Below, piece after piece: positions 37,326 to 46,721 of a stretch of 64,000 nucleotides of DNA (positions are counted from its first letter, which is position 1; the number at the start of each line of letters is the position of its first letter). The stretch spans positions 62,001 to 126,000 of the forward strand of contig NZ_JACSDI010000002.1 of NCBI RefSeq assembly GCF_022410515.1, written 5' to 3'. The position numbers and the translations under genes are program-made. The stretch comes from Shewanella cutis (GTDB lineage Bacteria; Pseudomonadota; Gammaproteobacteria; Enterobacterales; Shewanellaceae). The notes under the pieces are model-generated. The model did not search any database. It was not told the DNA's origin and saw only the letters and a list, made by a program, of their open reading frames with translations.

Positions 37326-37885
37326 ATCTGTGACGTGACTTACCGATTAGCAACAGTGCTAAACACATAGAAATTAACTAATCAATTGAATTTAAAATAG
37401 TAATAGGACTAATTCCAATACACAGCTCCATCCTGGGGCGTCAAATTAGCTCAAACATTTTTTTTAATCAGAATGAACACGCTAATTAACAGCATAACAC
37501 CCACGGAATTCATCTTAACTTAACGCGATTATTTGGGATGTAATGCCGCAATCCTTGACCAGAGGATTTGTATACAAAGATGCGCATAACCCATTATAAA
37601 AAATGACTTTTTAACCACATGACATGCCTAAACCATACTCAAAGCGTTTGATGCTCAGCCCCGTCAATCGTCGCTTATTAGCACAATATTGCTTAAGTCA
37701 TTTTGGCTCATCCTAACGCAAAAAATGCCATTTTCGCCGCTTAAAGCAACCTAAAAGCAAGCGCTCAACAATCTCGTCACAAATCTGACATTAAGCTCCC
37801 CTAACTTGGCGGCCATTAACGGATGGCAACCATGCTTGCCCGAACATCGCTCAAGACTCAGTCTTAACACTACAGGAACAAAAAC
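37326..37885. other. Promoter region between the GGDEF gene and the TonB receptor gene
   Basis: 560 bp between divergent genes. It holds the Pho-box-like element at 37774-37791 with a suitably placed -10. No open frame with a ribosome site was found, and nothing else was recognised. Confidence 0.6.
37774..37807 (+). promoter_or_regulatory. Possible Pho box and -10 of the phytase operon
   Basis: TCGTCAC-AAAT-CTGACAT (37774-37791) resembles two 7-bp Pho half-sites separated by 4 AT-rich bases; the first half matches poorly (4 of 7), the second well (6 of 7). A candidate -10, TAACTT (37802-37807), lies 10 bp downstream, as in PhoB-dependent promoters. Motif strength is modest. Confidence 0.4.
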
Positions 37886-40717
37886 ATGCAATCTGCGACA
37901 TCCTCCTTAAAAGCAGCAACGTCTGCACCACATAAAGAACGCTTAATCCCAAAAGCGTCCAAATCCATTTCGGCACGCCTTTCGGCGCTAAGCTTAGCAA
38001 TGATGATTGCAGGCTTTAGTGCCAACGCCCTCGCCGTGGGCAAACTTGAAGGACAAATTCGCGATAACAACAGCCAACAACCCCTTGCAGGCGCGACTGT
38101 GACCTTAAAAGAACTGAACTTGAGTCAACAGGCTGGCCGCGATGGCCGCTTCTTTTTTGTAGGCGTGCAAGATGGCGATTACACCTTAGTTGTCAATTAC
38201 CTCGGCGCAATGACGAGTGAACATAAGATCAGCATTCGTGACAAACAAACCACACTGCAAGATATCAGTTTAAGCAGCCAAGATGATGTGGAGCATATCC
38301 GCGTAGTGGGGCAACAGGGCGCGCTCAGTAAATCGATGAACCGCCAACGCGGCGCAGATAATGTGCTCAGTGTGGTAAGCGCCGATGTGTTGGGGAATTT
38401 CCCCGACAGTAATATCAGTGAGTCGCTGCAGCGGGTGCCAGGCTTATCAATTGAACGGGACCAGGGCGAAGGCCGCTTTGTGCGTGTGCGCGGTATGGCG
38501 CCAGACTATAACTCGGTATCGATGAACGGTACACGCTTACCCTCCCCCGAAAGTGATAGACGCGCGGTCGCCCTCGATGTGGTGCCATCGGATCTCCTGC
38601 AATCGGTAGAAGTGAGTAAAACCTTAACTCCAGATATGGATGCTGATGCCCTAGGCGGCGCCATTGAGGTAAAAAGCCTGTCGGCCTTCGACCGCGATGA
38701 TACATACCTCAACCTCAACGCTGAGGCGAGCCAAGATACCTTAACCGACAATACCAACCCCAAATTAGCGGCCAGCTACAGCGATATCATTGCTGAAAAT
38801 CTGGGTATTGCTATCGCGACCAGTTGGTATAACCGCGACTTTGGCTCTGATAACGTCGAAACCGGTGGCGATTGGACGTTTGCAGAGGATTCTGGCTTTG
38901 ATGACGCAGCACTGACATCTATTGATACCCGTGATTATGAAATCAATCGTGAGCGTTTAGGTATCGGCGTGAACTTCGATTATCGTCCAAGCGATGATAC
39001 CGACTTGTATCTACGCACCCTGTATAGCGAGTTTGATGACACTGAAACCCGCAACAGCGCTAAAACCAAGTGGAAGTCAGCGCAGCAGGCAGATGCATTA
39101 AGCCAAGGTAAAACCACCCGCTCGCTCAAGTCGCGTACTGAGAATCAAAATATCACCTCCTTTGTGCTCGGCGGCCAAACCCGCTTTGACCGCTGGACCT
39201 TTGACTATCAAGCGAGTCACAGCACCGCCAGCGCCGAAAAACCGCGGGATATTGCGGGCGCCGATTTTGTCGCCAAGATTGATAACACCGGCTTTAGTAA
39301 TACACAGAAGCCACAGATTATCGCCCCTGAAGACTATTACCAAAACGCAAATTTTGAACTGGATGAAATTGAAATCGCCGCTTCCAAGGCCGAAGACACC
39401 ATCAACGCGGTGAATGTCGATCTTACCCGTCAACTCACCCTAGGCGACTACAGCGCCGAAGTGAAAACTGGGGTAAAAGTGAGCCGACGCGATAAAACTA
39501 ATCGGGAAGATATTTGGATATACAGTGACTTAGGCGATCAAGGTGTGAGTGATGATGCCCTGCTGCTGAGCCAATATGCGGGCAATGAACTCGACTATAG
39601 CTTAGGCCGCTTCGGTACTGGTATTAATTCAACCCCAGTGTGGGAGCTCGTCAATAGCCTCGATGCGGAGAATAATCTCGATGACGTTGAGTCCACCATT
39701 AACGATTTTGATATTACTGAAGATATTAATGCCGCCTACCTGATGGGGCATATGGATATTGGTAAGCTGCGGATACTCACAGGACTGCGTTTCGAGCAAA
39801 ATCAATGGGACTCTAGCGGCTCTGGCTATGATGGCGCCAAAGACGAATTTATCGATATCAATCATTCTAGCGATGAAGATCATTGGCTGCCCGCGCTGCA
39901 CCTAACCTATCGTTATACCGACAATACCGTGCTGCGTGCCGCGTGGACCAACACCTTAGTGCGCCCGACGTTCGGCCAATTAGCGCCGGGGTATTTGCTC
40001 GAAGAAGATGATGGCGATATTGATTTAACCTTTGGTAATCCAAAACTTAAGTCACTTGAATCAATGAATGTTGACTTAAGCCTCGAACACTATTTCGGCA
40101 ATATAGGATTAATTTCGGCGGGGCTTTTCTATAAAGATATCGAGAACTTTATTTATCAAGCCGATTTAGCCGGCCTCGGTGACTATGCGGATGCCCACAG
40201 CGCCGTGACTTTTGTGAATGGTGACAGCGCCGACATCTACGGACTGGAGCTCAGTTATGTGCAGGAGTTTCACTTTTTACCCGAGCCATTTAATGCCTTG
40301 GTGCTCAACTCTAACCTTACCTACACGGATTCCAGTGCCAACATCAGTTGGATTGAGGATGGCCAATTACTGAGCCGCGATATCCCGATGCCAAGTCAAT
40401 CGGATCTGACCGCCAACCTGTCACTGGGATACGAAAATAGCTACGCCAGTGTCTGGTTATCGGCGGCCTATAAATCTGAATATTTACAGGAAGTCACTGA
40501 GCTAAGCGATGAACGCTTTGATCTCTATGAAGACAATCATCTGCAATGGGATTTTGTCGCAAAAGCCCATTTGACCAGCAGTTTAACCTTATATTTCAAA
40601 GGGGTAAACCTAACGGATGAGCCCTACTATAGCTACACGGGTAACAGCGCCTATAACGCCCAATACGAAGCCTATGGCCGCACCTTCCAATTAGGCCTGC
40701 AGTATACCAACTACTAA
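37886..40717 (+). CDS. TonB-dependent receptor linked to phytase
   Basis: 943-residue outer-membrane receptor. A signal peptide with an unusually long basic N-region ends at ALA (residue ~50). A carboxypeptidase-regulatory-like domain follows (~53-130, GKLEGQIRDNNSQQPLAGATV), then a plug (~145-260, with SISESLQRVPGLSIERDQGEG-like sequence and VRVRGM) and a 22-strand-type barrel ending in an aromatic residue (QYTNY). It belongs to the Xanthomonas/Caulobacter type of receptor used for organic nutrients. It lies 26 nt before a phytase gene, so phytate or inositol phosphates are the likely ligands (inference). AGGAA precedes the ATG. Confidence 0.9.
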   Translation: MQSATSSLKAATSAPHKERLIPKASKSISARLSALSLAMMIAGFSANALAVGKLEGQIRDNNSQQPLAGATVTLKELNLSQQAGRDGRFFFVGVQDGDYTLVVNYLGAMTSEHKISIRDKQTTLQDISLSSQDDVEHIRVVGQQGALSKSMNRQRGADNVLSVVSADVLGNFPDSNISESLQRVPGLSIERDQGEGRFVRVRGMAPDYNSVSMNGTRLPSPESDRRAVALDVVPSDLLQSVEVSKTLTPDMDADALGGAIEVKSLSAFDRDDTYLNLNAEASQDTLTDNTNPKLAASYSDIIAENLGIAIATSWYNRDFGSDNVETGGDWTFAEDSGFDDAALTSIDTRDYEINRERLGIGVNFDYRPSDDTDLYLRTLYSEFDDTETRNSAKTKWKSAQQADALSQGKTTRSLKSRTENQNITSFVLGGQTRFDRWTFDYQASHSTASAEKPRDIAGADFVAKIDNTGFSNTQKPQIIAPEDYYQNANFELDEIEIAASKAEDTINAVNVDLTRQLTLGDYSAEVKTGVKVSRRDKTNREDIWIYSDLGDQGVSDDALLLSQYAGNELDYSLGRFGTGINSTPVWELVNSLDAENNLDDVESTINDFDITEDINAAYLMGHMDIGKLRILTGLRFEQNQWDSSGSGYDGAKDEFIDINHSSDEDHWLPALHLTYRYTDNTVLRAAWTNTLVRPTFGQLAPGYLLEEDDGDIDLTFGNPKLKSLESMNVDLSLEHYFGNIGLISAGLFYKDIENFIYQADLAGLGDYADAHSAVTFVNGDSADIYGLELSYVQEFHFLPEPFNALVLNSNLTYTDSSANISWIEDGQLLSRDIPMPSQSDLTANLSLGYENSYASVWLSAAYKSEYLQEVTELSDERFDLYEDNHLQWDFVAKAHLTSSLTLYFKGVNLTDEPYYSYTGNSAYNAQYEAYGRTFQLGLQYTNY

Positions 40718-40743
40718 TACTCTATTGATAAAAGAAGAAAACA

Positions 40744-42711
40744 ATGACGAAACCTTTAATTTATTTCCGTGAACATTACGGATCGATTATTCGAAAAATC
40801 ACCTTAACACTATTCGGTGTGATGGGCATTCACGCTAGCAGCTTAGCGCAGACGCCCTACTTGACCGCCGCCAATAAGGGCAGTCAAGCCCAGCCCTTAG
40901 TCTTTGGCGCCAATAGGAATTCGACACCCGAAGCCCCAGCTTGGCTCTGGGTCAGTGAAAAACAAGGACTGATGTTGCAAACCCTGCCAACAGCCGACAA
41001 TACGCCAATGCCTGCGGCCACAACCTTAGTCAAAGGCGAGTTTGAGCTGTTAGCCTTTAGCGATCCTTACGCCTTAACACTCGATCGCCGCGCCGATCGC
41101 ATTCGGCCTATCATGATCAAACAAATAGAAGGTAAGGTCGCGACCAATGTGTTGCCACTGCTACCAATGGCTTCGTTTGAAATCAATTGGATCTGTATTC
41201 AGCCAAGGCCGCAGGATGGCAATATTTACGCCTGGTTTGGTAGTGAAGATGGCTATAGCGAGCAGTGGTTATTAGGCGATGCGGGTCACTTTGTCCCTAA
41301 AAAAATGCGCCGCCAAGCGATTCCCGTCAACAGCACTAGCTGCGCTATTGATGGCGATACCTTATTCGTCAGCGAAGGCGAAGCCGGTGTTTGGCAATTC
41401 GATGCCAGCCCCTTTGCCGACAACAGTGCCAAGTTGATGTTAGCCTCGCCTGATAATGATATCGCGGGCATGCAGGTAATTAATGGCAAGTTACTGTTAA
41501 GCAATAAAAAAGGTCAAATAACGTTAGATAAACAAGCGATTGCAAACTACGACTTAGGGAAGGTACAAGGGTTAAGTGGTTATCTAAGCGGAACTGACAC
41601 CTACAGGGCAATTCAACTTGCCCTCTATGATGATAAAACCGACCAGTATTTATTTACCCAAGCAGCGTTGCCTCCGGCTCTGAGTAAAGCAAGTAGCAAG
41701 CCCAGCGATAATATCATCGAAATCTCTGCTTGGGTTGAAAGCGCATCCTCGGACAGACCCGGCGATACCATGGATGACCCCGCAATTTGGGTGCATCCAA
41801 CTCAACCGGAAAAAAGCCTAGTGCTTGGCACCAACAAACGCTGGGGACTCTTGAGCTTCAATATGCGCGGCGAGCAAGTGCAAGCCCTGCCATCGGGGCG
41901 CATAAATAACGTTGATCTACGCCAGCAAGTGCCATTAGGCGGTAAAAAGCGCGATATCGCCGTTGCCACCCTAAGGGATAACGACAGCCTCGCCTTCTAT
42001 GAAATCGACGCTCATGGCAAGATCAGCGAGTATCCTAACCAAGCCACAGACCTAGTCGATATTTATGGCATGTGTTTGTATCAGGATGCCGACAATCTCT
42101 ATGTGTTTGCCAATGAAAAGTCCGGCCGCATCGCCCAATACCGCGTCGATTGGCAGAATAGCGCTCCAAGTATCAAGTTAGTGCGTAATATCCATACCCC
42201 CAGCCAAGTCGAAGGTTGTGTTGCCGATGAAACGCAACATGCTCTGTTTATCGGTGAAGAGGACCAAGGCATTTGGCGCTTTAATGCCAAGGCGAATGGC
42301 GGTACTCAAGGCGAGCTAATCATCAAAGCTGAAGGGGATTTAGTGGCCGATGTTGAAGGTATAGCACTCTACTTAGGCGCTCAAATCCAAGGTAAAAAAC
42401 AGGATCTGCTGGTGGTCTCAAGCCAAGGCAATAATAGTTATATCTTGTATCAGGCCCAACCGCCCTATGCCCAAGTAGGCCGTTTTAGGATCGGGATGAA
42501 TTTTAACGGTGTTGAAAATGGCCGCGAAACCAGTATCGACGCCAGCAGCGAGACCGATGGCCTTGCCGTGACCCACTTAAGCGTTGGCAAAGGTGCTTGG
42601 CAGCAGGGAATGCTGGTGGTACAGGATGGACACAACCATTTACCCGATAATAACCAATCCTTTAAATGGTTACCTTGGAGTAGCATTGTTGAAAAAATCT
42701 CGCTGAAATAG
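40744..42711 (+). CDS. Dual-domain beta-propeller phytase
   Basis: 655-residue exported 3-phytase-type enzyme that releases phosphate from phytate. A signal sequence ends near SLAQ (residue ~35). The C-terminal half (~325-650) has the beta-propeller phytase hallmarks: MDDPAIWVHPTQPEKS (D344-D345), LGTNKRWGL, INNVDLRQ, VEGCVADETQHALFIGEE and DVEGIALY. The N-terminal half (~35-315) looks like a diverged second propeller lacking these calcium and phosphate ligands, as in known dual-domain phytases. It is probably co-transcribed with the TonB receptor, making an operon for phytate phosphorus. Confidence 0.9.
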   Translation: MTKPLIYFREHYGSIIRKITLTLFGVMGIHASSLAQTPYLTAANKGSQAQPLVFGANRNSTPEAPAWLWVSEKQGLMLQTLPTADNTPMPAATTLVKGEFELLAFSDPYALTLDRRADRIRPIMIKQIEGKVATNVLPLLPMASFEINWICIQPRPQDGNIYAWFGSEDGYSEQWLLGDAGHFVPKKMRRQAIPVNSTSCAIDGDTLFVSEGEAGVWQFDASPFADNSAKLMLASPDNDIAGMQVINGKLLLSNKKGQITLDKQAIANYDLGKVQGLSGYLSGTDTYRAIQLALYDDKTDQYLFTQAALPPALSKASSKPSDNIIEISAWVESASSDRPGDTMDDPAIWVHPTQPEKSLVLGTNKRWGLLSFNMRGEQVQALPSGRINNVDLRQQVPLGGKKRDIAVATLRDNDSLAFYEIDAHGKISEYPNQATDLVDIYGMCLYQDADNLYVFANEKSGRIAQYRVDWQNSAPSIKLVRNIHTPSQVEGCVADETQHALFIGEEDQGIWRFNAKANGGTQGELIIKAEGDLVADVEGIALYLGAQIQGKKQDLLVVSSQGNNSYILYQAQPPYAQVGRFRIGMNFNGVENGRETSIDASSETDGLAVTHLSVGKGAWQQGMLVVQDGHNHLPDNNQSFKWLPWSSIVEKISLK

Positions 42712-43048
42712 CGATGATACTTGCTCTGCTGTAACTCACCATGGAGCCACTAAACCGAGTCCTTTGGACTCGGTTTAGGGTTATCACATTTCAACAGGTG
42801 GCCAACATTAATTGATGCGCTTTGCATTGAAACACCCTAGGCAATCTGAAACTCGTATCTTCAGGTAGCTTGGGTATATTCTTTAGACTGTTGTTTGTGA
42901 CTCGCATCTTTTGCCTGAAATCGCTATACTGCGCGGCCAAATTATCTTGGCCAAGACTTTGCTGATATCAGCATCATTGTTGCACGGCATTTGTAGCAAC
43001 ACAGCCGGTTTAAGCCTTTTATTAAGACGTTACCCCTAGGACATACCC
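42712..43048. other. Intergenic region and structured leader of the ABC-F gene
   Basis: 337 bp. It contains a 12-bp hairpin after the phytase gene (42751-42777) and a possible -10 (TATACT, 42925-42930). Three short inverted repeats follow before the ABC-F start (42935-42952, 42961-42972, 42978-43001). Confidence 0.5.
42751..42777 (+). terminator. Hairpin after the phytase gene
   Basis: A 12-bp stem TAAACCGAGTCC / GGACTCGGTTTA with a 3-nt loop lies 39 nt after the stop. A T-run is missing, so it may work as an mRNA 3' end stabiliser or a weak terminator. Confidence 0.55.
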
Positions 43049-44641
43049 TTGATCTCTACCGCAAATATCACCATGCAATTCGGCCCCGAGCCATTATTTG
43101 AAAATATCTCGGCAAAATTTGGCAACGGCAACCGTTATGGTTTGATTGGCGCTAACGGCTGCGGCAAATCCACCTTTATGAAAATCTTAAGTGGTGCCCT
43201 CGCCCCAACATCGGGCAATGTGTCCATCACGCCGGGATTAAAGGTCGGCACCCTAAGCCAAGATCAATTCGCCTTTGAGCAATACACGGTTATCGATGCG
43301 GTGATCATGGGTGATACCCAGCTGTGGAAAATCAAGCAAGAGCGTGACGCCATTTACGCCAAGCCAGATATGAGCGAAGAAGATGGTATGCGCGTAGGCG
43401 ACTTGGAGAGTGAATTTGCCGAAATGGATGGTTACAGCGCCGAGAGCCGCGCTGGCGAAATCCTCATCGAAGCGGGTATCGAAGAGTCTTTCCACTACGG
43501 TCCGATGTCTCAGGTCGCGCCCGGCTGGAAACTGCGGGTGTTATTAGCCCAAGCACTGTTTGCTAACCCTGATATCTTGCTGCTCGACGAACCCACCAAC
43601 AACTTGGATATTCATACCATTAGTTGGCTTGAAACTGAGCTGAATAAACGCAAGTGCACCATGATCATCATCTCCCACGATAGGCATTTCCTGAATGCAG
43701 TGTGTACCCATATGGCGGATATCGATTACGGCGAACTGCGTATTTATCCCGGCAACTACGACTACTTTTTAGCGCAATCAGCGTTATTGCGTGAACAACT
43801 CTTAGCCGGCAATGCCAAAAAGAGCGCCGAGATTGAAGAATTACAGGACTTCGTTAACCGCTTTGGTGCCAACGCTTCTAAAGCGAAACAAGCCAGCTCG
43901 CGCGCTAAACGCATGGACAAAATTAAACTAGATGAAGTGAAATCCTCCAGCCGAATTACCCCATCGATTCGTTTCGCTGCTGGCAAAAAAATGCATCGCC
44001 AAGCCTTAGTGCTGGAAAATCTTGGCCATGGCTTTGATGGCGAAAACTTATTCGAAGGTGGTGATTTAATTCTCGAAGCTGGCGCAAAACTGGCAATTAT
44101 TGGCGAGAACGGTGTGGGTAAAACCACCCTATTACGCTGTTTAGTCAATGAATTAATCCATAATGAAGGCACGATTAAGTGGTCCGAAAATGCCTCTATC
44201 GGCTATTGCCCACAGGACAGCACCAGCGATTTCGATAATGACTTGAGTATTATTGAATGGATGGATCAATGGCGCCAACCCAAACATAACGATTTGATGG
44301 TACGCGCCATGTTAGGTCGTTTGCTGTTTACAGAAGATGATGCTAATAAAAAGGCTAAAAACTGCTCCGGCGGAGAGAAAAACCGGTTAATTTTCGGCAA
44401 GTTAATGATGCAAGACATCAACGTCATCATTATGGACGAACCAACTAACCATATGGATATGGAAGCAATTGAAGCGCTCAATAATGCCCTCAAAGATTTT
44501 GAAGGCACGTTGATTTTTGTCAGCCATGACCGTGAGTTTGTTTCTTCGTTAGCGACTCGCATTATTGATATTCGTGATAGAAAACTGGTGAATTTCCAAG
44601 GAACATTTGATGAGTATCTGGCAAACCTTGCCAGTGCGTAG
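43049..44641 (+). CDS. ybiT: ABC-F family ATPase, YbiT type
   Basis: 530 residues with two ABC ATPase domains and no membrane part. The first domain has Walker [10 protein letters not shown] and a [11 protein letters not shown]alker B; the second has GENGVGKTT, signature CSGGEKNRL and MDEPTNHMD. The start resembles E. coli YbiT closely ([21 protein letters not shown]). ABC-F proteins bind the ribosomal E-site and relieve stalling. A TTG at 43049 with AGGA 7 nt upstream is the best start, matching the family's N-terminus. The upstream leader has several hairpins. Confidence 0.93.
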   Translation: MISTANITMQFGPEPLFENISAKFGNGNRYGLIGANGCGKSTFMKILSGALAPTSGNVSITPGLKVGTLSQDQFAFEQYTVIDAVIMGDTQLWKIKQERDAIYAKPDMSEEDGMRVGDLESEFAEMDGYSAESRAGEILIEAGIEESFHYGPMSQVAPGWKLRVLLAQALFANPDILLLDEPTNNLDIHTISWLETELNKRKCTMIIISHDRHFLNAVCTHMADIDYGELRIYPGNYDYFLAQSALLREQLLAGNAKKSAEIEELQDFVNRFGANASKAKQASSRAKRMDKIKLDEVKSSSRITPSIRFAAGKKMHRQALVLENLGHGFDGENLFEGGDLILEAGAKLAIIGENGVGKTTLLRCLVNELIHNEGTIKWSENASIGYCPQDSTSDFDNDLSIIEWMDQWRQPKHNDLMVRAMLGRLLFTEDDANKKAKNCSGGEKNRLIFGKLMMQDINVIIMDEPTNHMDMEAIEALNNALKDFEGTLIFVSHDREFVSSLATRIIDIRDRKLVNFQGTFDEYLANLASA

Positions 44642-44706
44642 CCCTGCGGGTACTAGGTGATAAGCCTTTTTAAAGGCTTTATCCTTTGCCAATAAAATTG
44701 CCCAAT

Positions 44707-44746
44707 AAAAAAGACGCTTCACTCTACTCGAGATAAGCGTCTTTTT
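44707..44746 (+). terminator. Terminator of the ABC-F gene
   Basis: Stem AAAAAAGACGCTT / AAGCGTCTTTTT around a 15-nt loop with a T-run, 65 nt after the stop. Confidence 0.85.
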
Positions 44747-44782
44747 ATATCACCCTTTTATATCACCCAGTGACTGACGACC

Positions 44783-45231
44783 TCATTCCGTTTTCGCTTC
44801 AACCAAAGCCGCTAATTGTTGTAATGATTCCTGCCAACCAAGGTAACACATCTCCTCAGGAATAATCGCAGGAATGCCCTCCTGCACTATCTGCAAGCTG
44901 GTACCACAGGCTACCTCAGCAAGTTCAATAGTCACCTGCATCACCCCAGGTAGATTAGCATCATCAAATTGGCCGGTATGGCGGATAAGTTTATTAGGGA
45001 TTAGCTCGGTATAAGTTACCTTAAAAGAATGACTGACCCAGTCGCAAATTGGGTAAAGCTCATGGAATACCCTGCACCGACAGCCAACTCAAACTCATGA
45101 ATTGTCCCAACAAAGCCGTAAGGCGGTAATCAGCGCGCTAACGCAGCTTTATCGGTAAAGGCCTTATAGACTAACGCCGCTGGCGCACGCAGCACCCGAT
45201 GTAACCTCACTGTACCTGTGTTATCCGACAT
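44783..45231 (-). pseudogene. Broken AHSA1/SRPBCC-family gene
   Basis: Read from an ATG at 45231, the frame gives an AHSA1-type start (MSDNTGTVRLHRVLRAPAAL). A TGA at codon 34 (45130-45132) sits where the family has the Trp of a W-L-P-P-Y-G-F motif. Reading continues as LPPYGFVGTIHEFELAVGAG to about 45040, where a one-base deletion shifts the frame. The rest (VSHSFKVTYTELIPNKLIRHTGQFDD ...) then reads to a stop at 44783. Total length is 150 codons minus one base. Two independent lesions argue for a true pseudogene rather than one sequencing error. Confidence 0.82.
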
Positions 45232-45328
45232 ATGCTTATCCTTCCAATTGCTTATGGGTTAATGGTGTTCTTAAAGATAGCGCAATAATCCATTCGTTAT
45301 CACCTTAGCAAGAATATTAACTGTAATA

Positions 45329-46408
45329 TCAGCTTGAGATGGTTGGTTCGACGCGGCGATGCTTAAATTGCATTAAGTGCAATGACTTAGCATCAGAGTT
45401 CGATTGCTGTTGGGCAATATCGAGCCGTTCTGCCGCGCGATAAAATTCTAGATTTGTGTTTTGAGAAGTTTCACTCGTTTGTACTTTATACTGAGCGATA
45501 AAACTCAAAAGTCCCGACTCATTCACCACATTTTTAGGCAATGGGGTTTTAAAGCTTACCTCATCACTAAAAACGACAACTGAATGGAGTCCCTCGACGA
45601 ACCCTAAGCAGTGGGCAACCGCTAAACAATGTTTATAGTTTTGATGTAGCGGATTTTTAAAGCGGGTTTGTTTAGTAAAAATTTTCTGCGTCCAAAGAGC
45701 TTGCTTCTCTCCCCCAAATATCCAGCCGGAGTAATTTTTAACTTCAAGAACAAAAACGCCAAAATGAGTCAATAAGACTAAATCAACCTCTGTCAAAGAG
45801 GGTGTGCCTTCACTCATCTCATCCATAGGTAAAATTAAATTGCGATAAAGTCGATAGTCTTCACCTTTTAGTCCTTGCTTGAGCAAGTTGGCGACCCGCT
45901 TTTCCCCCTGTTGGCCTAACCTTTCGGCTCGGTATCGTCTTAGCGTTGGCCGAAATAGCCATATGGCTACCATCAACACAATCATAAAAACAGGAATACT
46001 CAGAAGAATAGATAGCGCCTCTAGTATTGAAGAAATAGGGGAAATCGCGCTTGGAGTGGGCGTATGTTTAGGTGTTATCTCGGTAGGGATCAGATTGGGT
46101 TTCTGCTCCGGCGTATTAAGACGAGCAGTGAATTGCGTTTTAGGATGGTGAGTGAGGGATTTTATGCCATTGGCTACGGGTTGCTGACAACGCTCATCGA
46201 ATCTTGCTTTGAGCTCCTGATAACGCGGCGTGGTTGGATGCCAATCCTGCATCTCACTTTGGATGAGGATACAAATCGCTTCAAAGTCTTGTTTCTCCAA
46301 AGCCCAAAGCGAGGAGGAATATAAGCAGAGCAAAATAACGTTTAGCCCAAAAACCCAACGCTTAAAAAATAGCGGGGAAAGCTTTCTCACCTTTATGCAT
46401 CCATTCAT
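45329..46408 (-). CDS. NERD-domain membrane protein
   Basis: 359 residues from the ATG at 46408. A first hydrophobic segment (~20-37) may be a signal or anchor. A linker of ~90 residues and a second membrane helix (~140-160) come next. The NERD (nuclease-related) domain follows (~175-300, with RLGQQGEKRVANLL and TEVDLVLLTHFGVFVLEVKNYSGWIFG), keeping the D-x-E-x-K-like nuclease pattern. GGAG lies 10 nt before the ATG. The frame extends 12 codons further with no better start. NERD proteins are thought to act on nucleic acid; the role here is unknown. Confidence 0.8.
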   Translation of the reverse strand: MNGCIKVRKLSPLFFKRWVFGLNVILLCLYSSSLWALEKQDFEAICILIQSEMQDWHPTTPRYQELKARFDERCQQPVANGIKSLTHHPKTQFTARLNTPEQKPNLIPTEITPKHTPTPSAISPISSILEALSILLSIPVFMIVLMVAIWLFRPTLRRYRAERLGQQGEKRVANLLKQGLKGEDYRLYRNLILPMDEMSEGTPSLTEVDLVLLTHFGVFVLEVKNYSGWIFGGEKQALWTQKIFTKQTRFKNPLHQNYKHCLAVAHCLGFVEGLHSVVVFSDEVSFKTPLPKNVVNESGLLSFIAQYKVQTSETSQNTNLEFYRAAERLDIAQQQSNSDAKSLHLMQFKHRRVEPTISS

Positions 46409-46721
46409 GCTTATACGACTCCATGGTGTAATCATCTCTAACAACTGCTTATAAGCAATTGAATATAAATCATCAAAATAGTACTTGATATAACCAAATT
46501 CTCTAAGCAGTTAAGTTCAGCCTGAGACTTATCATACGCATGAACCTCTCAAGATAAAAATCTATTGAAATCACTGTTTCTGCGCCGCATTTTTTCAAGC
46601 TTGGCTTACACTCTAAATGAATGAAATAAACTCTCACTTAATTAAATTAGGCTATTGGATAGGGCATTTCGCAAAATGAAGCCTCAACTTAACCAATAAG
46701 CAATGACGATGGTGCTTGCCT
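46409..46721. other. Intergenic region between NERD gene and the Hpt-REC-REC-GGDEF gene
   Basis: 313 bp between divergent genes, AT-rich in the middle. It must contain two promoters, but no specific operator, hairpin or repeat was recognised. Confidence 0.6.
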
